Positions 42,250 through 49,773 of a stretch of 49,836 bases of DNA are shown one piece after another. The notes under the pieces were generated by a model, which saw only the letters and a list, made by a program, of their open reading frames with translations, searched no databases and was not told the DNA's origin. This DNA is from Acidobacteriota bacterium (lineage in GTDB: Bacteria; Acidobacteriota; Terriglobia; Acidiferrales; UBA7541): the NCBI GenBank assembly GCA_003165465.1, contig PLUM01000027.1, positions 1 to 49,836 on the forward strand, written 5' to 3'. Position 1 is the stretch's first letter; every line of letters begins with the position of its first letter. A program made the translations under genes and the position numbers.

Positions 42250-42981
42250 TTATTCGCGTTCGATGACGGCATTCGAGGAGGGCACTTCGAGGCGCATCAT
42301 GCGGCGGCTTGCGTCCACATAAATCATGATTTCCAGGTCCGTGGAACTGACGCGCAAAGCTTCGTATTTTCCGTTTCCCGCCTGACGCAGACCGAGCGAT
42401 TCGGCCGAAATGCTTCCCGGAACCATATCCTGCGGGATGACCACGGGAAAGGTCTGCTTGCCGCCGGCCTTCCAATCGTAAATCCGCACGAGAACCGCAA
42501 ACTGGTAGTAGAGATTGTTGTCGAGCACCGCGATGCGCGGCGACGGGAATACAAAATCCCTGCGGAATGGAGACGCCGCGCCCATGTCCACGGAACATTT
42601 CGCGGTCCCATTCACAAAATCAACCGCGCCACTCCCCTTTTTCTGCGCTTCCGCCGACCAATCGTAACGAATCGGCGCTCCGTCGGCGGAGAGCTTGAGC
42701 TGGCCCGAGGCCTTGATCTCGGCGCCGCCGGGCGCGTGCGCGCTCATCGAACCGCGCGCGATCCACTCCTTCCCGGACGAGGAAATCGTGAACTCCTCAT
42801 TGCCCACCGTCTGCCCGTTAATCGTGATGCGCAGTTTTCCCTTGTCAGCGGCAAACACCGCGGCCGTGTCCGCGGGACGGGGCGAAGCCGGAGCGGCATG
42901 GATGCCCAATATTCCCGCCGCCAGCGACAACGCCAGCGCGGCCGCTAAATGCATTTTCAATGGGGTTCGATCGACACTCAT
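42250..42981 (-). CDS. Secreted beta-rich protein, function unknown
   Basis: A 243-residue secreted protein with a signal peptide (HLAAALALSLAAGILGIHA). The body alternates short strands (KLRITINGQTVGNEEFTIS, KGSGAVDFVNGTAKCSVD) like periplasmic DUF-type beta-barrels or LolA-like lipocalins, without a recognised motif. Its start overlaps the aroK stop by ATGA (42978-42981), so it is the last gene of that operon. Confidence 0.75.
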   Translation of the reverse strand: MSVDRTPLKMHLAAALALSLAAGILGIHAAPASPRPADTAAVFAADKGKLRITINGQTVGNEEFTISSSGKEWIARGSMSAHAPGGAEIKASGQLKLSADGAPIRYDWSAEAQKKGSGAVDFVNGTAKCSVDMGAASPFRRDFVFPSPRIAVLDNNLYYQFAVLVRIYDWKAGGKQTFPVVIPQDMVPGSISAESLGLRQAGNGKYEALRVSSTDLEIMIYVDASRRMMRLEVPSSNAVIERE

Positions 42982-43604
42982 GTTATCGGCGCTCCGGGAA
43001 GATTTCCGTCCGAGGGAGAATTCGCGACACGCCCCAAAATTCCCAGGGCCAGGATTTGTTCGACCACACGCATGGGTTCTCCGCCGCTCTCCACTCGATA
43101 ATCGGCCTGCCGATAGTACGGCAAGCGTTCCTCGTAGAGTTTACGAAAACTTGCTTCGTCGCGGAAGAGAGGCCGGTCCCCCATGAGTACACACCTTCGC
43201 AGAAGTTCCTCCGCCGGGCAATCCAGCCAGACGACGGCGCCATGCGGCAGTGCGTCCGGTTCGCGAATGAGCGCGGCGTTGCGCGCTTGCGTGAACGTGC
43301 CGCCGCCGAGCGCCAGAATCAATCGCGTGTTTCGCTCCGACGCCGATCCCAGCACGCGCTTCAGGCATTCGTGTTCGATGTCGCGAAACACGGCTTCGCC
43401 CTGCCGCGCGAAAATTTGCGAAACCGTCAGTCCGGATTCGCGCTCGATTTCCGTGTCCAGATCGGCGAAGCGCCAGGCCAGCTGAGCGGCGAGCAAGCGC
43501 CCAATCGTGCTCTTGCCCGAGCCCATGAATCCGGTCAGGCAGACCACACGGCGCTCCGGGACAGGCCCCGATGGGGGCGTGTTTGATGGGGATGAATCCT
43601 GCAA
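42978..43604 (-). CDS. aroK: Shikimate kinase
   Basis: A 208-residue kinase that phosphorylates shikimate for aromatic amino acid synthesis. P-loop GFMGSGKST (25-33), DLDTEIE (Asp48, Asp50) for shikimate and Mg binding, FRDIEHECL, LALGGGTF and the lid Arg in GDRPLF are all in order. An 18-residue leader and ~20-residue tail (VANSPSDGNLPGAPIT) are longer than usual. It lies 15 bp after the DUF4097 gene. Confidence 0.94.
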   Translation of the reverse strand: MQDSSPSNTPPSGPVPERRVVCLTGFMGSGKSTIGRLLAAQLAWRFADLDTEIERESGLTVSQIFARQGEAVFRDIEHECLKRVLGSASERNTRLILALGGGTFTQARNAALIREPDALPHGAVVWLDCPAEELLRRCVLMGDRPLFRDEASFRKLYEERLPYYRQADYRVESGGEPMRVVEQILALGILGRVANSPSDGNLPGAPIT

Positions 43605-43619
43605 GCGATTCCGCGAGCG

Positions 43620-44489
43620 TTAGTCACGCTTCAGAATTTTGATTGTACCACTAAAGGAAGTGAGCTCGACCTTCGCGTGCCCGTCGTTCATCGTGCCCAG
43701 CAGGCTGTGCCCCCATTTCGAGGCGGGGCGAGGGCTCCCGTGCGTGTCGGGTTTGAAGGATGCCTGGTTAATCACGTCGCCCTTGAGGGAGGCGGCGTTC
43801 ACGTCGAACGAATCGCTCGAGGAGAAATGCACTTCGATCGTGCCGCTGAAATTTTTCATGATGTAAATGCCGCGGCTCAGAAAGCTGCCGTCAAACAGGA
43901 TGTTCCCGGAAGAAGTTTGCACGCGCACGCTGTCCAGCGCCGGTTGAACCATTTGCACATTGCCGCTGATCGAATTGGCTTCCAGCTTTCCGGAACACCG
44001 CGTGCAAATGAGCGAGCCGTCGATCGTCTTGACCACCATGTAGCCGTTCACGTCGGAGAGTTGGAGATTTCCGCCAACCGTGTCAAAGGTCATGTCGCCA
44101 TGAACGCTGTCGACCGTCACGTTTCCGGAGTCCGTCCGCACGTTGAGTTCGCTTTCGGCGGGAACGGTAATCTCGAAGTCCGTCTTATTGTCGTCCGCCG
44201 AATCGCCATTCTCGATCGGCCGCGTCGCCACTTCCACGCGGTTTCCGGCCTGTTCGGTTTCCACCACCGCTTTTCCGCTCGCATTGGTCCAGGCGACCAG
44301 CACTTCATTCCTGGACCAGGACTTCACCTGAATACGCCCGCTCGAATTTCGCACGGTGATCTTCGGCTTGTTCTGCACCAGAAAATGTTTTTCGATGCGA
44401 TCGGCATGAGCGGGAGAAGCGGCGAGAACGAATCCCGCCATCACCGCGCCCAGAGCGCTTACACGCAATATCTTGGAAGTTGTGTTCAC
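43620..44489 (-). CDS. DUF4097 secreted beta-repeat protein
   Basis: A 289-residue exported protein: signal peptide ending SPAHA, then a right-handed beta-solenoid-like region with short repeats of the form T-x-x-G-N-(V/L)-x-(V/L) (SGNVTVDSV, GGNLQLSDV, SGNVQMVQP, SGNILFDGS), which is the DUF4097/adhesin-like pattern. The family is often controlled by an ECF sigma/anti-sigma pair, as here. Its ATG overlaps the anti-sigma stop (44486-44489). Confidence 0.85.
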   Translation of the reverse strand: MNTTSKILRVSALGAVMAGFVLAASPAHADRIEKHFLVQNKPKITVRNSSGRIQVKSWSRNEVLVAWTNASGKAVVETEQAGNRVEVATRPIENGDSADDNKTDFEITVPAESELNVRTDSGNVTVDSVHGDMTFDTVGGNLQLSDVNGYMVVKTIDGSLICTRCSGKLEANSISGNVQMVQPALDSVRVQTSSGNILFDGSFLSRGIYIMKNFSGTIEVHFSSSDSFDVNAASLKGDVINQASFKPDTHGSPRPASKWGHSLLGTMNDGHAKVELTSFSGTIKILKRD

Positions 44490-45184
44490 TGCAGTCCCCC
44501 CGGAATGCTGCGATTCATGGCCGTGGCCAAAAGCTCCGCCTTCTGTTGATAGGCTCCGTACAGATATTCCCGCGCCATCGGATTGTCAGGCTCTTCGCGG
44601 ACGCTCTTTTCACATACTTGAATAAAGTTGTCAACAATCCCGAGGTTTCGCCGGATGGAATCGCTTACGGCGGTGTCTTGCCTTTGCAGCCCCACAATCG
44701 AATCGCTGCCCACGGTTAAAATTTCTTCCTTAAAAACGCTGTCCGCCGAAGGAACGGGAGAAGTCTCCTGCTGGGCCGCCAATTGCGGCTGCATTGCCGT
44801 CTGCGGAGAATTCGACCAGTAGCCGACCGTGACGGACGCGGCGAGCACCAGCCCCAGAAACGCGCCGGCAACGGCGGGGCGCTGAAAAACGGTCCACCAG
44901 CCCGCGCCCGTGCTCGGTGGGGCCGCCTGTGGATCGTGAGTCAGGCCGCGAGTCAGTTCACGAATCAGGCCCTCCGCTTCCAACTGGTTGCGCACCGAAA
45001 TCCACACGCGCTCGGGAGGAGCAATCCCCTCGGCGCCCAACTCCAAAGCCACATCACGGATGGCTCCGAAATCCGCCAGGAGCGCGCGACACGGCTCGCA
45101 GGCTTCCACGTGCATGATCGCCGGATCTGGTAGCGCGCCGCCGTCCTGCTCTTCCAATATTTGTTCGAATTGTTCGCACTGCAT
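44486..45184 (-). CDS. Anti-sigma factor with zinc-finger HC2 domain
   Basis: A 232-residue membrane protein. The N-terminus has the ZAS/HC2 zinc site, HVEACEPC (H-x3-C-x2-C, about 25-32) with Cys3; one membrane helix (AVAGAFLGLVLAASVTVGYW, about 103-122) and a periplasmic helical domain of about 100 residues. It should hold the ECF sigma factor encoded 81 bp upstream until an envelope or redox signal acts. Confidence 0.85.
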   Translation of the reverse strand: MQCEQFEQILEEQDGGALPDPAIMHVEACEPCRALLADFGAIRDVALELGAEGIAPPERVWISVRNQLEAEGLIRELTRGLTHDPQAAPPSTGAGWWTVFQRPAVAGAFLGLVLAASVTVGYWSNSPQTAMQPQLAAQQETSPVPSADSVFKEEILTVGSDSIVGLQRQDTAVSDSIRRNLGIVDNFIQVCEKSVREEPDNPMAREYLYGAYQQKAELLATAMNRSIPGGLQ

Positions 45185-45265
45185 GTTCGTTGTCCTTACC
45201 TTTGCGCAAACATTGACTTAAACTTCGACTTAAACTTCCAGCGTTGTTTCCAACAGCCCTCAGCC

Positions 45266-45928
45266 CTAGTTCGCTTCGCCGGCCTTTGCCTCATGGCGTT
45301 CCTGCCGCGCCAGATCCCGCAATGTTTCCTGCAACAGTTCCCGCAATCGCATACGGGCCTTGTGCAACTGCGATTTGGAGTTCCCGATCGAGCAATCCAT
45401 CAGCTTGGCGATCTCATTGTGCTCAAACCCCTGCACGTCATGCAGCAGGAAGATCTGCCGGTAGCCTGGCGGCAACTGCTCCACGGCGCGCTCCAAGTGG
45501 ACCCGGTCAATCGAGCCGGTAAGCAACAGGTCGGGGCCGCCCAGCTCTCTCCGCGGCGCGCTCGACTCGTCCTCCGGATCAATGGTTTCCTCCAGCGACG
45601 TCTCCGGAAGTTTTTTCTTCCGCAGCTTCATCAGGACCACGTTCACGGTCATCCGATGCAGCCAGGTGGAAAACGCCGATTCCCCGCGAAACGTTGCAAT
45701 CTTGCGAAATAGCTGCAAGAAAGCGTCCTGGGCCAGGTCCTCTGCCTCGGCCGGATTTCCGACCATGCGCAGACACAATGCGTAAACCCGTCGGTTGTGA
45801 AGCCGATAGATTCGCTCAAAGGCGCCAGCATCGCCCCGTTGGGCGAGGCGTATGGCCTCAGCCTCGTTCATCTCGCTGGTGTCTGTGCGTCTCGTGCGGG
45901 TCACCGTGCCCGTTCGGGACGTATCCAC
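45266..45928 (-). CDS. ECF-type RNA polymerase sigma factor
   Basis: A 220-residue sigma-70 family protein. Region 2 (about 40-110) has [29 protein letters not shown] and region 4 (about 150-205) [26 protein letters not shown] then [16 protein letters not shown], the usual -10 and -35 readers. It probably drives its own operon (anti-sigma, DUF4097). GTG 45928 is assigned by frame length; ATG 45871 (MNEAEAIRL) begins the conserved core and is the likelier start; neither has a good Shine-Dalgarno sequence. Confidence 0.9.
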   Translation of the reverse strand: MDTSRTGTVTRTRRTDTSEMNEAEAIRLAQRGDAGAFERIYRLHNRRVYALCLRMVGNPAEAEDLAQDAFLQLFRKIATFRGESAFSTWLHRMTVNVVLMKLRKKKLPETSLEETIDPEDESSAPRRELGGPDLLLTGSIDRVHLERAVEQLPPGYRQIFLLHDVQGFEHNEIAKLMDCSIGNSKSQLHKARMRLRELLQETLRDLARQERHEAKAGEAN

Positions 45929-46050
45929 AATTTCTGGGATGCGGCCCTTACTCCTTAAGTTGCACGCTTCCGATATCGAATGTGCTGGATTGCCATCGGC
46001 CTCATCCGCGCGCGATGGCTGGCCTAAAAGACCAGTGGATTCGCAAGCCT

Positions 46051-46758
46051 CTATTTACTATCGAACGATCGCATCTGTCCAGGATTAGCCATAAGGCGGG
46101 ACGGGATAGTGTCCGCAAGCCTCTTTCGGAAGGCCTCCAGCTCTTCCGGCGGCAAGGCGCAGAAAAACGACTTCAAAATGACGGTCGTCTCCACCATGCA
46201 CGTATTTAGATCATAAACAAGGACTTCCAGATGCCGCCAAGCCAGGTCCGGGGAGGGGGAGGCGCTCTCGCAGAGGTCGGCGACGATCCAGTGCGCTTCA
46301 TTTTGCAAATCTTCAATGATCTCGCCGAGGGATGATAGCTTGTGGAAAAAACGCGTCCTTCCCCGGAATAGCACCTTGGCGAGCAGGTTGTTCGTCACGG
46401 CCACATTTTGAGCTGCCGTTCCCCGAAAATTGGAGGGCTCAAGTGGATTCACGTTGGGCAGCGTGCCAAAATGGGAGCCGTGGTCTTTGATTGTCCGAAT
46501 GACGTGCACCACGCGAAGCGTCAGGAGGTCGAACAATGCACTGAATATCCGCGCCATTTCCCTGGAGGATTCGAATTGCCCTTCCGCGCAGAGAGAAAAT
46601 GCCTCGTCCAACGTAACGCTCAACATGAAGTTTGAGGATTCCAGGTCATTGCGGGTCGAGCCGAAAAGCTCGTCCATCTCGTTGGGGATCCATGCAAACC
46701 AATCTTCGCGCACGGTTTGTTTGCGCTGGATAGCGCGTTTCGTGCGCGGTTCTTTCAT
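46051..46758 (-). CDS. Helical protein of unknown function
   Basis: A 235-residue cytosolic protein rich in amphipathic helices ([39 protein letters not shown]) and without recognised catalytic motifs or signals. A family of similar-sized proteins is found in acidobacteria; no function is known to me. The ATG at 46758 directly follows a G9 tract on the coding strand, which serves as Shine-Dalgarno. A TTG six codons upstream would be translated through the tract. Confidence 0.7.
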   Translation of the reverse strand: MKEPRTKRAIQRKQTVREDWFAWIPNEMDELFGSTRNDLESSNFMLSVTLDEAFSLCAEGQFESSREMARIFSALFDLLTLRVVHVIRTIKDHGSHFGTLPNVNPLEPSNFRGTAAQNVAVTNNLLAKVLFRGRTRFFHKLSSLGEIIEDLQNEAHWIVADLCESASPSPDLAWRHLEVLVYDLNTCMVETTVILKSFFCALPPEELEAFRKRLADTIPSRLMANPGQMRSFDSK

Positions 46759-46760
46759 GG

Positions 46761-46769
46761 CCCCCCCCC
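46761..46769. other. Homopolymer tract C9 at a gene start
   Basis: Nine C on plus (G9 on the coding strand), 2 nt before the ATG of the minus-strand gene ending at 46051. Such tracts change length by slippage, altering Shine-Dalgarno spacing or, from the upstream TTG, the reading frame. Confidence 0.6.
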
Positions 46770-46819
46770 GACACAACTAAGCCGCCATCCTATCACAACG
46801 GTGCAAGTTTCAGGCTTTC

Positions 46820-46844
46820 TTGCCAGTGGCACACCACGAGGAAA
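46820..46844. repeat. 25-bp direct repeat, right copy
   Basis: Starts TTGCCAGTGGCACACCACG; 24 of 25 bases as at 37388-37412. Located 50 bp before the recombinase start, where an attachment site is often found, but the partner copy does not bound a plausible island (the space between contains acpS and aroK). Confidence 0.6.
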
Positions 46845-46893
46845 AGCAACCCGGCGCGGCAAAACCAAGCACGGTGACAGGAAGGTGACACCC

Positions 46894-47867
46894 ATGATGA
46901 AAAAGTACGGGAAGTACTACGCCGACTGGACCGACGAGCACGGCAAGCGGAGACGAAAAGCGTTCCCCACAGCGAAGGGAGCGCAACAGCACCAGACCAA
47001 GGAAGCCCGCCGCGCCGCCTTAAAAAAAGCCCCAGCCTCGGCACCGTCGCGGCAATCGTCGAGGCGTGGCAAACCGCCAAAAGCCCGCCGCGCGACAGAA
47101 GTGTCGCCCGCCAAGTGACCGACATGTGCGGACCACTCACGCCGCACCAGTTCACCGAGAAGCACATCGAACTGCTGGTGACAGGCTGGAAAAAGCGTTA
47201 CGCGCGAGCCACGCTCTACGGCTCGCAAATCATCCTGCGCCGAATCGTCGCCGCCATCGGAGCCGCAAGCGGTCGGCCCTACATCCATCAGGAAGTCAAA
47301 TTCGGGCGGGCACCCACCGCCCGCAAAACCATCGCCACGCCGGAAGAGATCGCCGCACTACTCGCGGCGTCGCCCGCGTGGATTCGGCTCCTCATCTTCC
47401 TCGGCGCTCACGCGGGCTTTCGCATCAGCGATTGCATGCGCGTCGCGCCAATCCATTTCAACCGCGCCAGCTCCACCATCACCATCGAGCAGCAAAAAAA
47501 CGGCAGGCCCGTCACCGTCCCGGCGACCGCCGCGCTGCAAGCCTACTTCCACGAAGAGTGGGACGGCTCGCACCAGCCCCTCTACATCCACTTCCGCGGA
47601 AAACGCATCAGCAAAACCGCATTCAACAAAAAGTGGGCGGCCCTGAAAAGAAAAACCGGAGTCAACCCGAACCTGTGGTTCCACGACCTGCGGCGCACGC
47701 TGGCCGTTTCCCTCTACGAACTCACAAAAGATCTCCGCGTCGTCGAGCAAATGCTCGGCCACGAGTCGCTCGCATCCACCATCCACTATCTGGAGCACCG
47801 CGACCCGGCCAAACTGAAGCCGTACCTCGCCGCACTCTTCACCCCCAAAACGGCGGTGATCCAATGA
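46894..47867 (+). CDS. Tyrosine recombinase (integrase) made by -1 frameshift
   Basis: The gene is split over two frames. Frame 1 (46894-47118, 74 residues) gives MMKKYGKYYADWTDEHGKRR, an AP2/arm-type DNA-binding start. The other frame continues from the A7 run at 47022 with LKKSPSLGTVAAIVEAWQTA (SAM-like core-binding domain, its natural start lying upstream of the ATG at 47115) and a catalytic domain with HAGFRISD (Arg about 176), HDLRRT (His264, Arg267), LGHES (His about 290) and the nucleophile Tyr about 299 in TIHYLEH. A -1 slip on A-AAA-AAA joins both into a 324-residue enzyme of normal length. It would integrate or excise the element occupying 46.8 kb onward. A truncated relative is at 42137. 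A simple indel in the A run is the alternative. Confidence 0.85.
47022..47065 (+). promoter_or_regulatory. Candidate -1 programmed frameshift signal
   Basis: Slippery heptamer A-AAA-AAA (47022-47028) in phase with frame 1 (TTA AAA AAA), a 6-nt spacer (47029-47034), then a stem GCCTCGGC/GTCGAGGC (47035-47042 with 47058-47065, one G-U pair) holding an inner CCG/CGG. Spacer and stem positions are those of known signals such as dnaX and IS3/IS1-type elements. Confidence 0.65.
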
Positions 47868-48211
47868 GGCGCATCTGCGCGTGGTGCGGAAAAAACCTCG
47901 GGTTCAAATGCCCGCATTGCAGCCGCCCGCTCACCATCATCGAAAACCCGCGCGGCGAGGGAAAGGTTCTCGCGTGCGTCGCGGACGGCCTCACCGGAAA
48001 AACCACAATCGTATTCGGCCCGCAGGTCGCCCGCGACTGGCAAACCACCCACGGCATCTGCACCGACTGCACCAACCGCGAAGCTTTCAACGCCAAGCAC
48101 GAACCGGAAATGACGCTGGAAGACATCGCCAACCTGCACGCCTACTTCACCGAGCCGTCCGACCCCGACGACATCGCCGAACTCGAATCAAAGATCGACG
48201 GGGACAAGTGA
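47864..48211 (+). CDS. Zinc-ribbon protein of the element
   Basis: A 115-residue protein with three Cys pairs: CAWCG (5-8), CPHC (16-19) and, after about 50 residues, CTDC (about 68-71), a likely zinc-binding fold; the C-terminus is acidic (EPEMTLEDIANLHAY, DPDDIAELE). No known family is recognised. The ATG overlaps the recombinase stop by ATGA, so it is translated with the recombinase. Confidence 0.7.
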   Translation: MRRICAWCGKNLGFKCPHCSRPLTIIENPRGEGKVLACVADGLTGKTTIVFGPQVARDWQTTHGICTDCTNREAFNAKHEPEMTLEDIANLHAYFTEPSDPDDIAELESKIDGDK

Positions 48212-48296
48212 CGCCGATCAGCGAGCGCGACGAAAGAAGCATCGCCGCGCTCGATGGGCTCGGCAACCGTGGCGAACGCCACAGAGAGGAAACAAA

Positions 48297-48524
48297 ATGC
48301 TCGACCGAATCGAAAGAGCAAAAGCAAGAATCGCCACGCTTCACCTTGACACCACCAGCGAGCGCGACCGCGAATTGCGGCGCGTCACCGTCGATGAAAC
48401 GGACTCCATCGAAACGCTGCTGACGGAGCTTCACCGTCTCCACATCGCCATCAGCGTACAAGGAGCCGAACTCGCCGTCCTGAACGGAACGCTCGCGGGC
48501 AAAAAGGCCACCGCGAAAAAATGA
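48297..48524 (+). CDS. Small coiled-coil protein
   Basis: A 75-residue protein predicted helical throughout (RIERAKARIATLHLDTTSER, SIETLLTELHRLHIAISVQG) with a basic tail (GKKATAKK). The start has GAGGAAACAAA upstream. Unknown function; it overlaps the next gene by ATGA. In the 85 bp before it a GTG frame from 48208 is open but unconvincing. Confidence 0.6.
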   Translation: MLDRIERAKARIATLHLDTTSERDRELRRVTVDETDSIETLLTELHRLHIAISVQGAELAVLNGTLAGKKATAKK

Positions 48525-48772
48525 CCGAGACAACATCACAGGCCGTCGCCATGGCGACGGCAGCAATCACGGACGCCATCTCGGAGATGATCTCCTACTC
48601 CTACCGAATGCGCGGCCAACAAATGCAACTCACCGAGCCCCAGTTCCGGCGAATCATCGCCGGATACTTCGAGCAAAAAACCCTAAAAGACTGGTGCGAT
48701 ACCTTCGGCGTCGAACCAACCGAAAACGACGAAGCCGCCAGCAACACAGGCAAACGCTTCCGAGCCAACTAA
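48521..48772 (+). CDS. Small helical protein of the element
   Basis: An 83-residue protein (AVAMATAAITDAISEMISYS, then QLTEPQFRRIIAGYFEQKTL) with no recognised motif. Its start overlaps the previous gene by ATGA. The ordered overlaps of this gene chain suggest one transcript from the recombinase on. Confidence 0.6.
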   Translation: MTETTSQAVAMATAAITDAISEMISYSYRMRGQQMQLTEPQFRRIIAGYFEQKTLKDWCDTFGVEPTENDEAASNTGKRFRAN

Positions 48773-48852
48773 AAAAAAGGTACCACGGGGGTACACAAAG
48801 AGGCACGGGAACCCGTCCAGACGACGCCCGCAAAAGAGACGGCACACCCGCT

Positions 48853-48879
48853 GACACCGCGCCGCGCAGGCGCGGTGTC
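48853..48879. other. Hairpin GACACCGCGCC/GGCGCGGTGTC
   Basis: An 11-bp perfect stem with a 5-nt loop GCGCA between two element genes, without a T run. It is 19 bp before the next ATG (48898), so it may limit transcription or translation of that gene. Confidence 0.65.
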
Positions 48880-48897
48880 GGCAGAAAGGAAAACAAA

Positions 48898-49125
48898 ATG
48901 ATCGTCAACAAAGAACAGATCACACTCCGCGAGGCCCGGAAGCAAATCAGCAAAATCCTAGCAGCGGGCCAAACGGTCGCCATCGGCAAGCCGTACGAGA
49001 ACGTCCGAGGCTTCATCGTCGGAGTACCCACGCACGACCGCCGGAACAAATCCGCGAAAGCAAAAGCGTTCAAAGAAGCGAAGGCGCGATTCATCGCCGC
49101 ATGGAGCGAGCAGAGCAAGGACTGA
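48898..49125 (+). CDS. 75-residue basic protein
   Basis: Begins MIVNKEQITLREARKQISKI and ends in a Lys/Ala-rich helix (SAKAKAFKEAKARFIAAWSE). It is probably DNA-binding given its charge and position just before the palindrome array, but no fold is recognised. AAAGGAAAACAAA precedes ATG 48898. The upstream frame is open to 48694 without a start signal. Confidence 0.6.
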   Translation: MIVNKEQITLREARKQISKILAAGQTVAIGKPYENVRGFIVGVPTHDRRNKSAKAKAFKEAKARFIAAWSEQSKD

Positions 49126-49139
49126 CGCGCCAGCTCAGC

Positions 49140-49217
49140 GTGTACACATCGCGGCGCCACCCTCGATCACCAGCGTGTACACAAAAGCGGCCGGAAGCTC
49201 CAGCTCACCGTGTACAC
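49140..49217. repeat. Three GTGTACAC palindromes at exact 35-bp spacing
   Basis: GTGTACAC at 49140-49147, 49175-49182 and 49210-49217: start-to-start distance is 35 bp both times. Each is preceded by CAGC or CACC (CAGCTCAGC, CACCAGC, CAGCTCACC), so the repeat unit is longer than the 8-mer. A 14-bp palindrome GCGCGGATCCGCGC follows at 49223-49236. This looks like an iteron or operator array in the gene-free end of the element. Confidence 0.7.
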
Positions 49218-49367
49218 GCGCCGCGCGGATCCGCGCAGCTCGCGGATCGCCGCCCACGTCGCCGCGCGGACACTCCCGCAAACCGTCGCCTGCCCAACCG
49301 CGTCACGCGCCGTGCAAAAAGAAAAAACGCACGTCACGTGCCGCTTCACTCGTAGCGAACGCCGACG

Positions 49368-49651
49368 CAAACCGGGCGCGCGAAAAACGCGCTTCCCACG
49401 AAGGCCCACCCACCCTTGAGCATCTGTCCCGGGCTTCGCGAGCAGCCCGGCAATGCTGCTGCGGCGGCGATACGCCGCCTCACTTGCCTCAGGGCGCTCC
49501 GCGCCCGTGGTTCCTGAACGTTGCGCAGGCAAGGGGCTACGCCCCCTGCACCCCTGCCCGACGTGCCACACCGGGCGCGCACAAATCGCGCTCCCCACCA
49601 AAACCGGGCGCACACACCGCTACCCAGGCAAACCGGGCGCTTCGCTACCCA
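49368..49651. repeat. Four imperfect direct repeats/stem-loops (ACCGGGCGC...CGCT-CCCA)
   Basis: Units at 49368-49398, 49568-49597, 49601-49626 and 49629-49651 share (A)ACCGGGCGC at the left and CGC-T-x-CCCA at the right, and each can fold so that GGGCG pairs with CGCxxCCC. The last three are in tandem. Between the first two lie further hairpins (CCGGGC/GCCCGG, GGGCGC/GCGCCC, GGGGC/GCCCC). No gene is convincing from 49126 to the window end. Confidence 0.6.
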
Positions 49652-49685
49652 ACACCGGACCTGATCGGCGCGGATCGTGCAGCCC

Positions 49686-49773
49686 ACATAATTGGACGTT
49701 ACCGGAGCGCCGCTGCGCTGGCCGAAAAGCGCGGCCAGCGCAAAACGCGCCGTCCGGTAACGCGCAATTATGT
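49686..49773. repeat. Bipartite inverted repeat (cruciform) near the window end
   Basis: Three nested arm pairs: ACATAATTG/CAATTATGT (49686-49694 and 49765-49773), CGTTACCGG/CCGGTAACG (49697-49705 and 49754-49762) and TGCGCTGGCCG/CGGCCAGCGCA (49714-49724 and 49732-49742), with a 7-nt tip loop. It has the plan of a recombination or replication site. It does not match the AAC/GTT orientation of integron attC. Confidence 0.7.

Noticed and set aside
48208..48423. GTG frame overlapping the stop of the zinc-ribbon gene
   Set aside because: Low-complexity Thr/Ser/Lys product, and it overlaps the better supported gene at 48297 in another frame.
49140..49217. CRISPR array
   Set aside because: Only three 8-bp palindromes are shared; repeats are too short, spacers too few, and there are no cas genes.
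49167..49613. 148-codon minus-strand frame in the element end
   Set aside because: It reads through the GTGTACAC and GGGCGC repeats with a Cys/Arg-rich, motif-less product; repeats explain the sequence better.
49686..49773. Integron attC site
   Set aside because: The arms read GTT...AAC instead of the required AAC...GTT orientation, and no IntI-type gene is adjacent.
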